Source: Eisenbergiella sp900555195 (GTDB lineage: Bacteria; Bacillota; Clostridia; Lachnospirales; Lachnospiraceae). From it: a DNA stretch of 64,000 nt. The DNA lies in contig CABUMH010000003.1 in NCBI GenBank assembly GCA_902492555.1, positions 1 to 64,000 of the forward strand. Reading direction: 5' to 3'. How positions within the stretch are numbered: position 1 is the first letter of the stretch; each line of letters begins with the position of its first letter. Under the pieces are notes generated by a model. That model searched no databases. It had not been told where the DNA came from and saw only the letters and a program-made list of their open reading frames with translations. The position numbers were made by a program, and so were the translations under genes. Shown one piece after another: positions 51,918 to 59,463 of this stretch.

Positions 51918-52829
51918 TTATAAAGTACATGCGTCTCCGTTCTCAAATATCAATGTTAATGGCATTTTTTCAGAATAAGCATCTGCATTTTCAGACACTT
52001 TTACCACAAACGAAATGGTATCCGCCATACATAGATTTAAAACACAGTATAAATTGTTACTTTCTTTCATAAAAAATATTGTATGAAGAACTTTCATCGT
52101 GGTAGCATTTAACGACTCTCTTTGTTGTACAAGATGTTTTCCTATTACAGTTCCACCTATCGGAAACGTAACAAATCTTGCCAATTCGCCTGATGGAGCA
52201 ATCTCCCTTTTATTCTCTTTAGTTGCTTTATAGAGTTCTCTTGAAAATAACTGGGCCACTTCATCATCTAAATACCCTTCTCCTAATATTGTAAATGCAT
52301 ATTCATAAGCGATTTTTATTGCTGCCAAACTAAACCTCGAAAAATCTATACTTATCTCTTTTTCAAACGTCGGAGGCTCTAATTCGTTTTCCACAACAAA
52401 AGCGTCTTTACAAAATATTTCTATTTCGGATTCCGTATATCCATTACGTCTCAAATATTTTTTGAAAAAAGCAATTCCGTCATCAAAGTTTGAAGCCTCA
52501 ACTCGTACTATTCCATCATCATTGTCTATGAATCTTGGCTGTAATACAAGGCTACCATTTTTCGTACTATATTTTGAACCTGTATTTTTGTCTGTTTCAA
52601 CCGCTTCCAAAAACTTAATTTTCTTTCCGCTTTTTCCCAGCAAATTATGATCAATTCTAAGAAGTTTTACAAGAGGATGATTGACCAAATAATCATCTAC
52701 ATTATAGCCAAGCCTATTATTGCAGTCCTTACAGACCCTTTTTGTAATTAATTTTTTATTCCCCAATGCTTCCGGAATGATATGTTCATCAGATTCATTT
52801 CTCTCTTCTTTACATATAATACATTTCAT
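51918..52829 (-). CDS. HNH-endonuclease-like protein (HNH_5)
   Basis: 303 aa. The N-terminal zinc-binding HNH is clear: C3-x2-C6, D14-E15-H16 and C33-x2-C36-N37 (CIICKEE, DEHIIPEAL, CKDCNN). The C-terminal 240 residues are unknown and alpha/beta. HNH_5 proteins often combine with sensor parts in defence loci. AGAGGAAG site. Its role here is inferred from company only. Confidence 0.82.
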   Translation of the reverse strand: MKCIICKEERNESDEHIIPEALGNKKLITKRVCKDCNNRLGYNVDDYLVNHPLVKLLRIDHNLLGKSGKKIKFLEAVETDKNTGSKYSTKNGSLVLQPRFIDNDDGIVRVEASNFDDGIAFFKKYLRRNGYTESEIEIFCKDAFVVENELEPPTFEKEISIDFSRFSLAAIKIAYEYAFTILGEGYLDDEVAQLFSRELYKATKENKREIAPSGELARFVTFPIGGTVIGKHLVQQRESLNATTMKVLHTIFFMKESNNLYCVLNLCMADTISFVVKVSENADAYSEKMPLTLIFENGDACTL

Positions 52830-52979
52830 TTTCTACTTCCTCTCATGTCTAGTCCCCCCAAAGGTTTTCTAGAAGAATGAAATTTTAATATCACTTAAAC
52901 TTCTATTGTCATTTATTCTTTCATTTATTATTAAAAAGTAGCATGCCTGTTAATGACATGCTACTAACATTGGTTGCAA

Positions 52980-53207
52980 TTATCCTCTTGGCGGGAATGG
53001 ATCCCTCCCATGAGAATCTTTTTCTCTAATCGTTCCATCCTGCCGATGGATGATCAGTTCTGAACCTTGATTCTGAGCAATGCTCCGAGCACGCTCGATC
53101 GCCTCTCTCTGGGTATCCGTGCGCACAGTTGCACGGGAATTTCCTTCTCCTTTTACCTGCCAACCACCATCTGGATGCGGCACAACATGTTGATTCTTAT
53201 TCATCAT
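52980..53207 (-). CDS. DUF2188 family small protein
   Basis: 75 aa. The family shape is plain: N-Q-H-V-V-P-H-P-D-G-G-W-Q-V-K-G-E-G, then TDTQREAIERARSIAQNQGSELIIHRQDGTIREKDSHG. DUF2188 proteins are tiny, stress- or element-associated and of unknown role. GGAGGGG site; follows the zinc-ribbon gene by 10 bases, so they form one unit. Confidence 0.85.
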   Translation of the reverse strand: MMNKNQHVVPHPDGGWQVKGEGNSRATVRTDTQREAIERARSIAQNQGSELIIHRQDGTIREKDSHGRDPFPPRG

Positions 53208-53217
53208 CGGCCCCTCC

Positions 53218-53328
53218 TTACCTTAACTGTGTCACACATCCACAATGCGGACATTTTGAAGGATTAGTAATTGGAATGATACGTCTCCCACAACGAGGGC
53301 AACGATAATATTTGTACTTTATTTTCAT
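53218..53328 (-). CDS. 36-residue zinc-ribbon protein
   Basis: Not normally called because of size. Read leftward from ATG at 53328 (AAAGGATAA upstream) to TAA at 53218. The sequence holds Y-R-C-P-R-C-G-R-R and K-C-P-H-C-G-C, two CPxC(G) knuckles that form a zinc ribbon of rubredoxin/UPF type. Overlaps the DUF2188 unit closely (10 bases). Could be a nucleic-acid adapter. Confidence 0.7.
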   Translation of the reverse strand: MKIKYKYYRCPRCGRRIIPITNPSKCPHCGCVTQLR

Positions 53329-53431
53329 AAAAATTATCCTTTCTTCTGAAAAATTATAAATTTCTATCTATATAAACATATTTTCAGAGAAAAGTCTGCA
53401 TTTTTTTACCTTTCTGGACACAGATTTCATA

Positions 53432-53460
53432 TTGCAATCATCATTCAGGCATGGTACAAT
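53432..53460 (+). promoter_or_regulatory. Strong promoter for a small RNA
   Basis: TTGCAA (53432-53437) and TACAAT (53455-53460) with a 17-base spacer on the plus strand, with no coding sequence behind it but a terminator about 60 bases later. Confidence 0.7.
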
Positions 53461-53466
53461 AAAAAC

Positions 53467-53545
53467 GATCAAATTAATACTGTATTGGCGATAGTTGCTT
53501 CTGTCGTCCTGCAGAGCACCGGGTAGTAACTCGGTGTTTTTCTTT
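53467..53545 (+). ncRNA. Candidate small RNA (about 78 nt)
   Basis: Begins a few bases after the promoter at 53432-53460 and ends at a hairpin CACCGGGT / ACTCGGTG (one G-U pair) followed by TTTTTCTTTTTC. No coding sense in the interval. It is oriented against the AAA ATPase gene, ending 8 bases from its stop. The layout resembles an antitoxin-type RNA of a type I system, but no small hydrophobic toxin reading frame was found opposite. Confidence 0.55.
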
Positions 53546-53552
53546 TTCTTCC

Positions 53553-54848
53553 TTATATGTCTCTTTCAAAAAACATATCCGGGTTACACCCAAATGCTCC
53601 TTCTAAGAGCCGGTTTACCAAATTAACTTTGGCCCGCGAAGTTTTGCACTCATTAAGCCTATGTAATGTACTTTTTCCATAATTATCCTTACTAGTAACC
53701 CATACCTGGTCTCGCCGGAAGTTTCCTGAAACTAAAAGCGGCTGATGGGATGTACAAATAAGCTGTGCATGATGTGGGTTGCTTTCTTCATTTATAAATA
53801 AGTTAATTATTTCTTTAGCTAACAAAAGGTGTAATCCATTTTCTATCTCATCAATAAAAAGTATGCCTCCTGATTCCAAAACATCGAATAAATATGGTAA
53901 TGCCGTAAACAATTTTACTGTTCCTAAAGATTCCTCCGCGAAAAAGGAAATCGGTGTGCTACTAGTTTCTTCTCCATTTTCATATACAGCATGTGCTGTA
54001 TCCACACCAACTGTTGTTTTTGTGGCTATGATTTCTCTGTTCTCAAAATCATCGTTTTCAATCTTTTGTCGAGCAATTTCCTCTTCTTCAAATGATACTT
54101 TAATATCTCGTATCGTCGGATCGGCCTTTTGAATAATATTCAAATATTTTTTCAGACGTTCATCCGAAAATGATTCTTTTGATTTTGTTGGCTTAAGCCT
54201 CGCCGCCGTCATGCTAACAACTTGTATTCCTTGAATCGCGTCAACTATTTTTGATGCCAACTCATTATTTAACAATGCTGCAATTGGAAGGCAAAGGGCT
54301 TCCTCTTTAACTGCCTGCTTCTTATTTTCAAAATCTTTTAATTCCGATCGAAGAACAATATCCTTAAACGATGACGATGTTCTTTCAATTAGCTTTTCGG
54401 TCCTCCTGTACTTTTTTGTCAAAAGCTCAGATTCTATTTTCTTCCCCAAAATATTAAACTCATAATGGTATGTAGTTTTATCAATGACAAGTTCAATCTC
54501 AAATTTTGTGGGTTTATTTTGATACGCTATGTCAAACACAAAAGGTTTGACCGGAGCATCCATTCCTTTAAACTGTGGCAAAGAGAGCAGCTGAGAATTA
54601 TTCATTGCCATTAATGGGGACCAATCTAATAACCGTTTAATCTCTCGAAGGATCTTACAAAAAAAAGTTTTTCCTGAGCCATTCGCCCCATAAAGAATCG
54701 AAACCTTATTAAATCTTTTGTCGGCTATTTCAAAAGTATTTTCAAGATATTCCTTTTTGCTTGCATCTATCTCTGTTGTGAACATAATCCGGTCTGCAAA
54801 AGAAGCATAATTTTCAACAGCCAAGGATCTCAAGATTACATTATTCAT
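53553..54848 (-). CDS. AAA15/RloA-like ATPase
   Basis: 431 aa. P-loop ILYGANGSGKT (residues 51-61) and Walker B LESGGILFIDEIENGLHLLL with a later QLICTSHQPLL (H-loop). This SMC/OLD-related architecture is used in RloA, AbiLi and other antiphage abortive systems. The usual partner nuclease (RloB, DUF4276) is not adjacent. GGGAGGTG site. It could work with the HNH protein or another gene of the cargo block. Also possible: a stand-alone AbiLi-like system. Confidence 0.82.
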   Translation of the reverse strand: MNNVILRSLAVENYASFADRIMFTTEIDASKKEYLENTFEIADKRFNKVSILYGANGSGKTFFCKILREIKRLLDWSPLMAMNNSQLLSLPQFKGMDAPVKPFVFDIAYQNKPTKFEIELVIDKTTYHYEFNILGKKIESELLTKKYRRTEKLIERTSSSFKDIVLRSELKDFENKKQAVKEEALCLPIAALLNNELASKIVDAIQGIQVVSMTAARLKPTKSKESFSDERLKKYLNIIQKADPTIRDIKVSFEEEEIARQKIENDDFENREIIATKTTVGVDTAHAVYENGEETSSTPISFFAEESLGTVKLFTALPYLFDVLESGGILFIDEIENGLHLLLAKEIINLFINEESNPHHAQLICTSHQPLLVSGNFRRDQVWVTSKDNYGKSTLHRLNECKTSRAKVNLVNRLLEGAFGCNPDMFFERDI

Positions 54849-54997
54849 CTTTTCACCTCCCGTACAAACAAATCATACCAGTTTATCCTGATTTTGTCAA
54901 TAGTTAATTGCTAACTTTCTACAACTATGTCGAATTTTACAGTACAACTCGCTTTTTCAATGTTCAAATCGATATTCTGCTGCCAAAATCATTTTTT

Positions 54998-55250
54998 ATG
55001 TCTCATATTCACCATACAAAGTTAATTTCCGATATAAAAAAAGACGTAGTTATAATCGGAACAGTTATACAAGCAGAGTTTGCCAATGAACTTCAGGAAC
55101 AGTATATCAAAAATCCTCCGAAACGTATGACTTCCGAATAAGATTCGCAACATGAGTGATGACAACCTTCTGAATTTGGATTATTCTCTGCGTGAATTCG
55201 ATGGGCTGGATGATTGCGATTGGAGTGAGAATGGTTTTTATATCCTTTAA
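54998..55250 (+). pseudogene. Frameshifted small gene
   Basis: From ATG at 54998 the frame reads to F-A-N-E-L-Q-E-Q-Y-I-K-N-P-P-K-R-M-T-S-E then stops at 55141. In another frame it goes on at once: I-R-N-M-S-D-D-N-L-L-N-L-D-Y, then FDGLDDCDWSENGFYIL, and a natural stop at 55250. A small indel at 55,140-55,150 broke it. Unknown acidic family. Confidence 0.55.
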
Positions 55251-55342
55251 CCCGCTATCGTCTGTTTTCCATCTCCCTTACCTTTGCTTTCACTCTCTAA
55301 AGCGATACAGTCTTTCTTAAATTAAAATAAAAACGCATAGCC

Positions 55343-55633
55343 TTATTTAATCATAATCCAATGTTTTTCTAACATAAATCTGCAGTAAGAATAGAAATTC
55401 CACATATTTGCACTTATGGGATAATCTTTACGATACCTAAACATTGTCTTGTAATAGATATTTTGATTTAAACACCACTTATGAATATCTCTCATCTTTA
55501 TAGAGCGCCCACTCTCTATCTGCTCGCCTAACAGATTAATCTTATAAATATCTATTTCCGTTTCTGCCATTAAGCAGAAAATCACATTAAAATATTTAAT
55601 CCCATATACCACACAATGATTATTGTACTCCAT
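55343..55633 (-). CDS. Small protein, intact member of a repeated family
   Basis: 96 aa from ATG at 55633 (AGGAG, 5 bases). Sequence M-E-Y-N-N-H-C-V-V-Y-G then DIYKINLLGEQIESG, ending FMLEKHWIMIK. Copies of its 3' end are found at 44.05/47.5 kb (split by the transposon) and about 51.75 kb. No known family. It is the last gene before the right chromosomal flank. Confidence 0.6.
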   Translation of the reverse strand: MEYNNHCVVYGIKYFNVIFCLMAETEIDIYKINLLGEQIESGRSIKMRDIHKWCLNQNIYYKTMFRYRKDYPISANMWNFYSYCRFMLEKHWIMIK

Positions 55634-55703
55634 ACACACTCCTGTATCTAAAGTCGTCTATTATCCACATTTTTTACTCTATACACATAGTATACACTGC
55701 ATA

Positions 55704-55838
55704 TTAAGGGGGCAATATTCCCAGTATAATCAGGATCACTTCTACCGTTCCCATCCCTTCGTCGTTGCTGAGCATTTCCCTGACTCTCCTCTTAAGTTCC
55801 TCCGCCCTGCAAACCGTTTTCCAAAACATCTTTTTCAT
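55704..55838 (-). pseudogene. Truncated chromosomal Flp/TadE-type pilin gene
   Basis: 44 aa: a basic leader (MKKMFWKTVCRAEELKRR) then the prepilin cleavage region NDEGMGTVEVILIIL, after which the frame leaves the usual hydrophobic helix and stops (G-I-L-P-P). A normal Flp1 pilin continues with more hydrophobic residues and a 15-20-residue tail. AGGAGG site. The break coincides with the edge of the accessory region, so the inserted DNA cut the gene. Confidence 0.78.
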
Positions 55839-55929
55839 AAGCATCCTCCTTCTGCCCTCTGGGCCATCCATACGTTTGTTTCATTTGGGAATGCCGCCTG
55901 CATCCCCATCATCAGTTCTCGCGAAGCTT

Positions 55930-57405
55930 TTACATCCCTGCAAAGGAAAAACAGGCAGGCACCATAATCAGAATCATCACGACCACCAACATCATCATCA
56001 TGGGAAGCAGGAGCTTGGTCCCAGCTTTCTCCCCTTCCTCCCTGGCGCTGCGCTTCCTCTCTTCAAAAGAACGTTCTGATTCTTCCAAAAGCGCGGGAAG
56101 CAGCCCGGAAGCCCCCCTCTTTAAATTCTGTGACAGAAGCGCCATACATTTCCTGTACTGAGGCAGTCGGCACCTTTGCCCGAAGTGTTCATACGCCTGC
56201 AGTTCTGTGACGCCGCTTTCCATCTCGTGGCAGGCAAGCAAAAGTTCTTCATACACATAGCTGCGCGCTTTCTTCTGTTTTTTCTGATAATCCGCCGCCA
56301 TCCGCATAAATGCTGCGCGCACCGGAAGTCCGGCTCCCATCAGAAGCACCAGTTTGCTGACGAATTCCGGATAGGAACGCAGAAGTTCTTCCTCCCTCCT
56401 GACCAGCTTTTTTTTCAGCGCTTCATCTGAAAAGCGATATTGTACCGCGCCCGCCAGAAGAATGATCGCAAAAAACCATGGGCTGTTGTCTTCGGCCTTC
56501 TCCTTCCAGACAATCTTCTGCTGGCCGAGCTGCTCCGGAAGCGGAAAACTCTCTTCATGCACCGCCTCTTTCTCATTCTCCTGTGCCTCCTTCTCCAACT
56601 GCCGTCTGCTTTCCTCTTCCGGTGTCAGTATTGGAGGACAGACCCGCACCATGAATTCCTCTTCCCAGGTCTGATCCAGATAGGTAAGCGTGGCCGTCAG
56701 TTCAACCAGCTCCCCCTTCTGCTCTATCTCTGCATTGTTCACGCTTCCGTCCGCCTGAATCCGTTCATAGTCTCCGCTGAGCCAGGCAATGGAGAAGGGG
56801 TAACCATCCACGGAATCGGGCAGGACAAGGGAGGTACGGATCTCGTCCAGGCTTTCATTCTCTCCTTTTATCTCTTCTTCCAGCGCAGCCGTGATCTTTG
56901 CGATCATCTCTTCCAGCTCTTCCCTTGTAAACTGGCGTTCCTCCACCTGAAGCTGTATATCCTTTTCTTCCGTTCCTGTATCCGCCTTCAATTCCACCCA
57001 TACTTCACCGCCTCCATAGGGATTCCTCAGAATTCTTCCATCCTCGGTTAATCTGCCCTCCATTCTGCCGGAGAGAAGGATCAGAAGGGAAACGGCTGCT
57101 CCCACAAAGCAGAAGAACAGCAGGCCGCTCAGCTTCTCCACCCGATATCTGTAAGCCCTGTGCTCTGCCCCTGAGGGATACAAAAGTTTCATGTCTTCGT
57201 GTATATGAGCGGATTCCCCTGCCTTTTTCCTTCCCCCTTTTCCAAAGGCCTTTCTGAGAATCCTGTCCAGAAAGGCCGCGCTCTTCAGGAACATCCGGTT
57301 CATCGTTTCCGTATCCGGATCCGCCCGTATCTTCTCTTTCGCGGACAGTATCAGAAGAACAGCTGCCGCCGCTATCAGCAATATATAAACCAGCCACATC
57401 GCCAT
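55930..57405 (-). CDS. TadC-like pilus platform protein with inserted extracellular domain (chromosomal)
   Basis: 491 aa. The C-terminal 150 residues are a GspF unit (SYPEFVSKLVLLMGAGLPVRAAF, RCRLPQYRKCMALLSQNL) with a closing membrane segment MMMMLVVVMILIMV. The N-terminal 320 residues include two membrane segments and an extracellular beta-rich part (DTGTEEKDIQLQV, GELVELTATLTYLDQTWEEEF). The long insert is a Clostridia Tad feature. Genes to the right supply TadB, CpaF and CpaE. Confidence 0.82.
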   Translation of the reverse strand: MAMWLVYILLIAAAAVLLILSAKEKIRADPDTETMNRMFLKSAAFLDRILRKAFGKGGRKKAGESAHIHEDMKLLYPSGAEHRAYRYRVEKLSGLLFFCFVGAAVSLLILLSGRMEGRLTEDGRILRNPYGGGEVWVELKADTGTEEKDIQLQVEERQFTREELEEMIAKITAALEEEIKGENESLDEIRTSLVLPDSVDGYPFSIAWLSGDYERIQADGSVNNAEIEQKGELVELTATLTYLDQTWEEEFMVRVCPPILTPEEESRRQLEKEAQENEKEAVHEESFPLPEQLGQQKIVWKEKAEDNSPWFFAIILLAGAVQYRFSDEALKKKLVRREEELLRSYPEFVSKLVLLMGAGLPVRAAFMRMAADYQKKQKKARSYVYEELLLACHEMESGVTELQAYEHFGQRCRLPQYRKCMALLSQNLKRGASGLLPALLEESERSFEERKRSAREEGEKAGTKLLLPMMMMLVVVMILIMVPACFSFAGM

Positions 57406-57446
57406 CTACCTCTCTTATTCCCGATATATTTTCAAACCGTTCTGTT

Positions 57447-58259
57447 TCAGACTTCAATTTCCACGATTCTGCGCGACATCCAGAAAGCCGCCAGATAGAG
57501 CGCCAGGCAGGCCGTCATGATCGCGATCCCCACCGGATTCCCATAAAGAACATCAAAGAACCCTTTGGAAGTAATCTGAAGATAGGCTACTATGAGAAAT
57601 GGCACCAGATTCATGATTTTCTGTTCGTATTTTTTTGAGGACAGAAGCGTATTCATCTCACGCTTCACCTCTATCTTATCCCCGGTCACCGCAGCGCTAC
57701 GGCGGATGATGGCGTTCATATTGCCGCCAGAGCGTTTCGCAATGGAAAAAACTTCAGCAAAATCTTCCATATCCTCCTGCCCGCTCCTCCGGCCCAGATC
57801 GGACAGCAGCTTTTCCAGAGGCACATTGTTCTGGATGCCGCGTTTCAGGATGACCGCTTCCTGCGCCATGAGGCTCTCTTTTCCATACAGCCGCTCCACA
57901 TCTCCTCCCGCTTCCAGAAAGGCGTTCTCCACAGAATATCCCGCCTGCAGTCCTGCCGCCACGGAAAGAATCATATCCCGGAACTGAATGGAAAGTTCCT
58001 GGCACCTCTGCTTTGCAAGCCCTCGCTGCACCTCGGACAAAAAAATCGGAAGCAGAAAGCTTAATGGCAGCATCGCCCAAAGGGAACGGTAGAAAAACCA
58101 GGCCAAAAGCCCTATTAAAAGAAGCCCTTCCAATCCATAGACCAGGAATTGCCTTCTGCCGAAGCGGTAAAACCTGTAATCAGGAGCGCGTTCCTTCTCC
58201 CCTGCTTCCCTCTTTCTGCTATGCGGAAGCAATCCCCGCCATCTTGAGTTTCTCCACAT
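57447..58259 (-). CDS. TadB-like pilus platform protein (chromosomal)
   Basis: 270 aa, with membrane segments near 40-80 and 220-265 and a central GspF unit (QFRDMILSVAAGLQAGYSVENAF; DMEDFAEVFSIAKRSGGN). Overlaps the CpaF stop by about 40 bases in the same strand. Forms the inner-membrane platform with the TadC-like protein. Confidence 0.88.
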   Translation of the reverse strand: MWRNSRWRGLLPHSRKREAGEKERAPDYRFYRFGRRQFLVYGLEGLLLIGLLAWFFYRSLWAMLPLSFLLPIFLSEVQRGLAKQRCQELSIQFRDMILSVAAGLQAGYSVENAFLEAGGDVERLYGKESLMAQEAVILKRGIQNNVPLEKLLSDLGRRSGQEDMEDFAEVFSIAKRSGGNMNAIIRRSAAVTGDKIEVKREMNTLLSSKKYEQKIMNLVPFLIVAYLQITSKGFFDVLYGNPVGIAIMTACLALYLAAFWMSRRIVEIEV

Positions 58260-59463
58260 GCATTAAATCCCCCTTTCTCACCAACTTTCCCTTTACCCTG
58301 CTTCCGCCTCCCTCTTCCTCTTCAAAGGCGAACAACGGGGAAAGGACGATCTCTCCGTTTTCAAATCCTGTCACCTCCGCGATTTGAAGCACCTTGCGTG
58401 TCTTATCGCGCAGCCTGCCCAGATGGACAATAATATCCACACCCGAACAGATCTGTCTTCGTATGGCGGACAAAGGAATTTCCACTCCCATCAGCATCAT
58501 GGTCTCAAGACGTGTGAGCATATCCCTGGCGCTGTTGGCATGTCCCGTGGACATGGAGCCGTCGTGTCCGCAGTTCAGCGCCCCTCCGATCAGATCCACC
58601 GCTTCCGCTCCCCTGACTTCTCCAATGATCACCCGATCCGGCCTCATGCGCAGTGCGGTCCGAATCAGATCCCGTATCGTAATCGGACGGCAGCCTTCTG
58701 TATTCGCATTGCGCGTTTCCAGACGGACCAGATTCGGTATCCCCCGTATCTGCAGCTCTGCGCTGTCTTCGATCGTGATCAGCCGTTCGTCCGACGGGAT
58801 GTATTCGGACAGGGCGTTTAAGAACGTGGTCTTCCCGCTTCCGGTTCCCCCGCTGATGAAAATGTTGTATCGTGCCTTCACCAGCTTTTCCAGAAATACC
58901 CCCGCTTCTTCCGTGAGAGAACCGATACGCATCAATTCCTTCATGCCGATAGGCTGATCCGGAAATCTTCTGATTGTAACCACCGGTCCGTTTAATGCCA
59001 CTGGATTTAAGACCACATTGACCCTGGAACCGTTGGAAAGTCTGGCATCCACAATTGGAGAAGTCTCATTGACCGTCCGGTTGCAGCCCGCTACGATCTG
59101 CTGTATCACATCCTGCAGCTTTTCCTGAGACTCAAATCCGCCCGGCCATGCGTACAGCTTCCCTTCCCGTTCAATAAAGATCCCATCCATTCCGTTAATC
59201 ATGATCTCCGTCACCTGCGGATCTTCGACCAGTTCCTGCAGGACGTCCAGCCCTCTCAGAGAGAAAAACAGTTCCTTTCCCATCCTGGCCCGTTCATATA
59301 TATCCAGCTTTCCCGCCAGCTGTCTGGCACAAAGCCTTGCAGCGATGAGTTCCTGCAGCTGTTCATCCGTCATCTCCCGGGTAAAATCCATCTGCCCGAA
59401 AAGTTCCCGCTTCACCGTTTCCTTGATCTGCAGATACGCTTCCTCCCTATTCCTCTCTCTCAT
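58219..59463 (-). CDS. CpaF/TadA ATPase (chromosomal)
   Basis: 414 aa, standard length. Walker A SGGTGSGKTTFLNALSEY, Asp-box LITIEDSAELQI, Walker B PDRVIIGEVRGAEA, His-box GSMSTGHANS. Powers assembly of the chromosomal Tad pilus. Compared with the element's CpaF it lacks the N-terminal extension. Overlaps the CpaE gene by 4 bases. Confidence 0.95.
   Translation of the reverse strand: MRERNREEAYLQIKETVKRELFGQMDFTREMTDEQLQELIAARLCARQLAGKLDIYERARMGKELFFSLRGLDVLQELVEDPQVTEIMINGMDGIFIEREGKLYAWPGGFESQEKLQDVIQQIVAGCNRTVNETSPIVDARLSNGSRVNVVLNPVALNGPVVTIRRFPDQPIGMKELMRIGSLTEEAGVFLEKLVKARYNIFISGGTGSGKTTFLNALSEYIPSDERLITIEDSAELQIRGIPNLVRLETRNANTEGCRPITIRDLIRTALRMRPDRVIIGEVRGAEAVDLIGGALNCGHDGSMSTGHANSARDMLTRLETMMLMGVEIPLSAIRRQICSGVDIIVHLGRLRDKTRKVLQIAEVTGFENGEIVLSPLFAFEEEEGGGSRVKGKLVRKGDLMHVEKLKMAGIASA

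Larger units (their letters stand above)
7450..55700. mobile_element. Conjugative element region with cargo (approximate limits)
   Basis: Continuous block of transfer, pilus, antirestriction and cargo genes between two chromosomal flanks. The right edge is marked by a chromosomal Flp pilin gene cut off at 55,704. The left edge lies in the AT-rich gap after 7,359. Both a relaxase and a type IV secretion set are present, so it has the structure of an integrative conjugative element. No tyrosine or serine recombinase was found, and no convincing direct-repeat attachment site. The block may be composite: a 3.4-kb transposon and repeated gene remnants lie at 44-56 kb. Limits are good to a few hundred bases at best. 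Confidence 0.7.

Noticed and set aside
53380..53552. Small hydrophobic type I toxin opposite the small RNA
   Set aside because: Neither strand gives a short hydrophobic frame with a ribosome site.
54908..55141. 77-codon plus-strand frame as an intact gene
   Set aside because: Its first 30 codons look non-coding and the protein clearly continues in another frame after a small indel; treated as a pseudogene.
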